Shown here: positions 44,001 through 46,366 of the stretch, in pieces
Layout of the letters: every line of letters begins with the position of its first letter
Numbering within the stretch: position 1 is the first letter of the stretch
DNA from: an uncultured Clostridia bacterium
Lineage (GTDB): Bacteria; Bacillota; Clostridia; TANB77; CAG-508
Reading direction: 5' to 3'
Assembly: GCA_934167135.1 (NCBI GenBank)
Contig: CAKPKI010000002.1
Location: 1 to 46,366 of the forward strand
Length of the DNA: 46,366 bases
The notes under the pieces: model-generated
Database searches by the model: none
What the model was told of the DNA's origin: nothing
Seen by the model: the letters and a program-made list of their open reading frames with translations, nothing else
Position numbers and translations under genes: made by a program

Positions 44001-44708
44001 TCTTAATTTATATTGAGTAGATGTTGTAGCTGTAATCATTTGCCATCCCATATATGTATGAGCAGACCCTAGTCCACTTGGTATATTGATTTCTGTTCCA
44101 GCAGTGATCGATTCTCCTGTTCCAAAACTTGAACTTGATTTATATCCTCTTTCCAATGTAAAATGCTTTAAAGCTTTCTGTTTAGCTTCTTCTGTTCCTG
44201 AACTGTTATAATTATTTATATATGATTGAAAAGTTTCAGGATCTACATATGTCATTGTCAGAATACTTCCATCCGATTTTGCTCTTTTTAGTTTCACAAT
44301 TCCCTGTATAGCCTTAGAATTAACATCTTTATTTATAGCATCCCAATCGATTTTTTCATCTGGATTTTCTCTTGTGTCCAAATAATCAGTTATTCTTTGT
44401 GCATTTATTAATCTTTGCAGTTCTTCTGGATTTTTTAAATATTTATTTACCCTACTTCCATATTTTTTCATTTCGTCCCATAATTCTTTTGCTGTCTTTC
44501 CTGCTACAATATTTCCATCTCCATCAATATTTACATTGCTTATATACTGTTGCACTGCATATGGCGTATTTGATAATTTGCCCTCTTTATAAACTGCATC
44601 GTTTTCAACAGTAGTATATGTCGATGTTGAGGCTATCAGTACCGCTATGAGCATAGGAATAAGAATTATCTTTCTCTTTTTCTTTACTTTTTCTAAAAAA
44701 TTATTCAT
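41031..44708 (-). CDS. Multidomain T4SS peptidoglycan hydrolase: M23 + lysozyme-like + M15
   Basis: The 1225-residue surface protein has an N-terminal membrane helix or signal (about 13-30). Residues 200-340 are a beta-rich region with RYVIACTTTFGDVGDYIDF and four cysteines. Residues about 376-500 are an M23 endopeptidase (H404, D408; HVH at 483-485 in STGPHVHFQVEYNG). A long beta-rich spacer covers about 515-880. Residues about 900-1040 are a phage-tail-lysozyme-like domain (ANIENESSFDPKATNG with E925/E927, then GLCQWSNNSR). Residues about 1110-1222 are an M15/VanY-type peptidase (SAHTYGHAFDVN at 1154-1165, DYMHF at 1216-1220). Gram-positive T4SSs use one or two such domains (VirB1-like) to open the wall; three is unusual. 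It lies between two VirB8-like genes. Confidence 0.9.
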   Translation of the reverse strand: MNNFLEKVKKKRKIILIPMLIAVLIASTSTYTTVENDAVYKEGKLSNTPYAVQQYISNVNIDGDGNIVAGKTAKELWDEMKKYGSRVNKYLKNPEELQRLINAQRITDYLDTRENPDEKIDWDAINKDVNSKAIQGIVKLKRAKSDGSILTMTYVDPETFQSYINNYNSSGTEEAKQKALKHFTLERGYKSSSSFGTGESITAGTEINIPSGLGSAHTYMGWQMITATTSTQYKLREQAGMNFDQEGFGRINGRYVIACTTTFGDVGDYIDFYQEDGSVLQCIIGDIKNQNDPGCTEWGHENGQVIVEFVVDKSSWYNCNHPNPGQQGFHEEWNKTLTKAINGGSYFDNPNFGSDSISSNGSSTGGSSNSTSGSNVMKWPTDGTTITSTFGYRNAPTAGASTNHGAIDIAVPSGTNVYAAEAGTVTTAGYSSSGGNWVWIDHGNGYITKYLHNSVLKVSEGDKVEKGQVIALSGSTGISTGPHVHFQVEYNGEKVDPLSFKYDNNMGDGTGGIGADTSTVSTTNTFYAKVATWNEITTTVTSNDDAIEQKNTTVYNMTTTKIDYQQFISGYRMPFQYLWALLVTSQEKGFAFDLAELVYNSEIEITVHDNLSINTNVTTDSYTRQTKTVTDNVRVRVQYSDTSQRYDNWDTQHEHPYEATTTGELIKTGGPFEAESEQQYTTVTTIVTKTNTLDVKLTKANVWIVNYSQEFKLQTPDPVVTPTSTRQYDDEAYPEEPNSTDNNDSAGLAEGFRQSVLSEYSSGHTTATATIESLTSKYYKRIINRTVSIDNTLQNTKYIAEPAVVKEKTDKKSDEPNFVTVLIKHKTAKGKIISGRKILYDILEKCPDTKDMVDLTKYLLYKTTGKDYGVTEFDFSIYDPANFQSLTDQYGGSSNIEGVPGQIFDFLLSKGVPAPGAAAIVANIENESSFDPKATNGTHTGLCQWSNNSRFVKLKEYANSKGKDWSDVETQLEFLWSELESSYKEVKDVMMNSTTEADLEYATWYWGRHFEVYFIGSYNSTRNLSEQKERFTDAQKWYNEWKEKHTGGGSVNVQVGEAARIQGDDARIQWLYDGNGVPQSKEENDKYLETFPVEYLDMNGSQQTMNVTMHKKLKTEIQAIFKEMVSAGFKVIGGDISYRDWGSDGGYRGKFYYSAHTYGHAFDVNPEQNYYINSSGTTVGSHYSPGSDPYSVTQDIINIWKQHGFYWGGDWTSLKDYMHFSYFNH

Positions 44709-44719
44709 TTTCTACTCCT

Positions 44720-45688
44720 TTATATATCAATTTCTATTATTCCATAATTTTTATAATATCCTACATTTTGATAATTTATATAGGCATAATAGTTTAATAT
44801 AATTTTCGAAAACACAATACTTTTTATTTTTCTGCTCGAACTATATTTATTATAATATTTTATTCTTATTCTTTTCGTTTCTCCTGATGCTATTTTTAGT
44901 TCTGCTTCTGATATTTCATGTGTATATGCAGGATATTGTATTTTATTCTCATCTCTTAAATACATTGCATCTGCATTATTGTTATTATTTAGTAATATCA
45001 TAATATCTGAATTATTAGTAACTTCAAATGAGTATATTTCATAATCCATATATTGATATTTCTCTAGCACTTTAATATTAACATTTTTCTCACTACTTTG
45101 TTTATTTATTTCCTGTTTTCCTATGTAACTATTTATATTAAGTTTCATTTCATCATTTGTATTTTTAGAAATCGAAATATAATCCTGTATTGTATTGTCA
45201 GTATTATACACTCCGGTTGATAAAGCATCATCATTATATTTTACTTTGTATATATATCCCACCCAATTTTCAACAGAAATATTTTTCTTTTTACCATTGA
45301 ATATCTTATCGTAATAATACTTTTTAAATTCATCTATTGTAGGATACATCTCACTTTTGCAATCTTCTGAAAGCAATTCATACGCTTCATTTATTTTATT
45401 ATTATTGCAACAATTTATAAATTCGTCTATTTTAGTCACACCATTTATTTGTGTTTTCGTCATACTTTTTCCTGATACAGTTGATCTGTTCTCATCCAAT
45501 GTAACAGAATTTAGTTCAACATCTGTATTTTTTTGTGACTTTATTATGTCGGTTTGTTCTTGCTCCATATTTTTTTTCAGTATGTGTACCATACTTCTTA
45601 TTAAAAATATCGAAATTATCATTATTACAATAATCTTCCAAATCATTTGTTTATTTTTATTATACCAAAGAATAATTTTATGCCTCAT
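44720..45688 (-). CDS. VirB8-like bitopic membrane protein, first gene of the T4SS locus
   Basis: The 322-residue protein has a short cytoplasmic start, a membrane helix (about 17-36, IVIMIISIFLIRSMVHIL) and an outside domain. It has an NTF2-like module: IDEFINCCNNNKINEAYELL, then SEDCKSEMYPTIDEFKKYYY. The module resembles that of the 39669 protein. The C-terminal half is beta-rich (YQYMDYEIYSFEVTNNSDIM). The ATG follows GGAGAGATGAA, about 90 nt after the promoter at 45784-45812. It leads into the hydrolase gene after 11 nt. VirB8-like is inferred. Confidence 0.6.
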   Translation of the reverse strand: MRHKIILWYNKNKQMIWKIIVIMIISIFLIRSMVHILKKNMEQEQTDIIKSQKNTDVELNSVTLDENRSTVSGKSMTKTQINGVTKIDEFINCCNNNKINEAYELLSEDCKSEMYPTIDEFKKYYYDKIFNGKKKNISVENWVGYIYKVKYNDDALSTGVYNTDNTIQDYISISKNTNDEMKLNINSYIGKQEINKQSSEKNVNIKVLEKYQYMDYEIYSFEVTNNSDIMILLNNNNNADAMYLRDENKIQYPAYTHEISEAELKIASGETKRIRIKYYNKYSSSRKIKSIVFSKIILNYYAYINYQNVGYYKNYGIIEIDI

Positions 45689-45783
45689 TTCATCTCTCCT
45701 TTTTTCACATAATTAATATAATTATATCATATATAAATGATTTTTTTCAACAAATTTCGCATTATCATAACAAAAAAATATTA

Positions 45784-45812
45784 ATACTATTAAAATAGAT
45801 AAACCTTGTCAA
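45784..45812 (-). promoter_or_regulatory. Likely promoter of the T4SS locus
   Basis: On the minus strand TTGACA (45807-45812), 17 bp and TAGTAT (45784-45789) give a perfect -35 and a moderate -10 box, about 95 nt upstream of the first T4SS gene. Confidence 0.6.
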
Positions 45813-45816
45813 AAAT

Positions 45817-45850
45817 AAAAGTCTAATACATCAAATTGTACTAGACTTTT
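45817..45850 (-). terminator. Terminator upstream of the T4SS promoter
   Basis: AAAAGTCTA and TAGACTTTT pair around a 16-nt loop, followed on the minus strand by ATTTTTG. It insulates the T4SS locus from the genes to its right. Confidence 0.65.
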
Positions 45851-45947
45851 GTCAATTATTATTTAATAACTATATTAATTATTAATCTTTTTATAGATAA
45901 ATATTAACATGTTTACTATAATAAATTTTATCCTATTTTATATACAA

Positions 45948-46075
45948 TTACACATGAATCGTATAATAATGCTCAGCCAGATTATTAACATCCTTAAATT
46001 GTGCATGAATTAAATCATTATATGCCATTTATATCATTAACATCAATATTAAATTTTTCAATCCCTCTTAATTTT
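45948..46075 (-). pseudogene. Possible decayed gene remnant
   Basis: In the 492-nt stretch 45689-46180, which has no intact gene, the minus strand encodes EKLRGIEKFNIDVNDINGI then stop. In another phase it continues AYNDLIHAQFKDVNNLAEHY to a stop at 45948. Both have normal coding character, suggesting one gene end broken by a frameshift. I cannot name the family. A HEPN-type partner of the adjacent nucleotidyltransferase is possible but unproven. Beyond the promoter, terminator and this piece, I see nothing else in the stretch. Confidence 0.3.
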
Positions 46076-46180
46076 TCCTAATTCTTTTTTAATTTTTTTA
46101 CAACATATTCTATGTTTTTAGTGTTTTATGTTAATTAAATTATAGAAATTTAATCCTACCCAAATACTTATTATTTTACA

Positions 46181-46366
46181 TTATTTTGAATCTGCACTAT
46201 AAACTAAGACCTCTTCTAAGTCCTCATTTTCTAGTAATAAGTCTTTTATACTTCCTGTTGTAATTATATTAACTTTCTTATTTAATGCTTCTTCCAAGGC
46301 ACACTTCACCTCAACAATTTTAACCCCACCAATTACATCCTCAGTTCTTACTACAATATCCACATC
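46181..46366 (-). CDS. MNT-type nucleotidyltransferase, C-terminal part (cut by window edge)
   Basis: The frame enters from the right edge with DVDIVVRTEDVIGG, the D-x-D metal-binding strand of small nucleotidyltransferases. It ends with ALEEALNKKVNIITTGSIKD and LVYSADSK, the usual final strand and helix. MNT proteins often act as antitoxins that modify HEPN ribonucleases. No intact HEPN gene follows in the window, only the possible remnant at 45948-46075. Just 61 codons are visible. Confidence 0.65.
   Translation of the reverse strand, partial: DVDIVVRTEDVIGGVKIVEVKCALEEALNKKVNIITTGSIKDLLLENEDLEEVLVYSADSK

Overview
The window is about 46 kb of very AT-rich DNA from an endospore-forming Clostridia-type Firmicute. 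The evidence is the gene set: SpoIIR, SpmA/SpmB, YpeB, an alpha/beta SASP-like protein, a GerM-domain protein, an AbrB/SpoVT-type regulator, strong AGGAGG ribosome sites and consensus sigma-A promoters. An uncultured gut lineage is my guess; no rRNA or taxonomic marker here fixes the genus.

Layout. (1) 1-4058: a type VIIb (Esx/WXG100) secretion cluster on the minus strand. It reads coiled-coil helper, large serine-rich candidate effector, double-WXG100 protein, then the FHA-domain N-terminus of EssC, which runs off the left edge. Two near-identical promoters drive it. (2) 4130-7181: a VirD4/TraG coupling ATPase with two unrecognised small proteins, behind a perfect TTGACA-N17-TATAAT promoter. 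(3) 7227-31898: chromosomal housekeeping and sporulation genes (DnaJ/CbpA-like, murF, SASP, ypeB, glycosyltransferase, recR, ybaB, dnaX, SRP RNA, tadA, a HipA-like kinase pair, tRNA-Arg(CCU), a TtcA-like protein, phosphoglucomutase, UDP-sugar pyrophosphorylase, spoIIR, murA, walJ/yycJ-like, spmBA, abrB-type, rsmI, gerM-type, an ABC exporter). (4) 31936-45812: a type IV secretion (T4SS) locus on the minus strand. It holds a VirB8-like protein, a 1225-residue triple-domain peptidoglycan hydrolase, a second VirB8-like protein, three VirB2-like pilins, PrgI, a split VirB4 and a VirB6/TrbL-like protein in pieces. (5) The right edge: a non-coding stretch with a possible decayed gene, then the end of a MNT-type nucleotidyltransferase.

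The T4SS has no relaxase, integrase or attachment sites in view. Its coupling protein sits about 26 kb away across core genes, which suggests a chromosomally resident, perhaps protein-delivering, machine. Intrinsic terminators after the VirB8/hydrolase unit and after the pilins divide the locus into graded transcription units.

The most unusual observation is in the VirB6-like gene. It is interrupted twice, both times at an in-frame AAC CGG, and in both cases a +1 shift continues the protein. CGG is found in frame at only one other place in the genes I scanned. The octamer AACCGGAG present at one break is read normally elsewhere in a different frame. This points to a rare or unassigned CGG codon causing +1 frameshifting, with a sequencing artefact as the main alternative.
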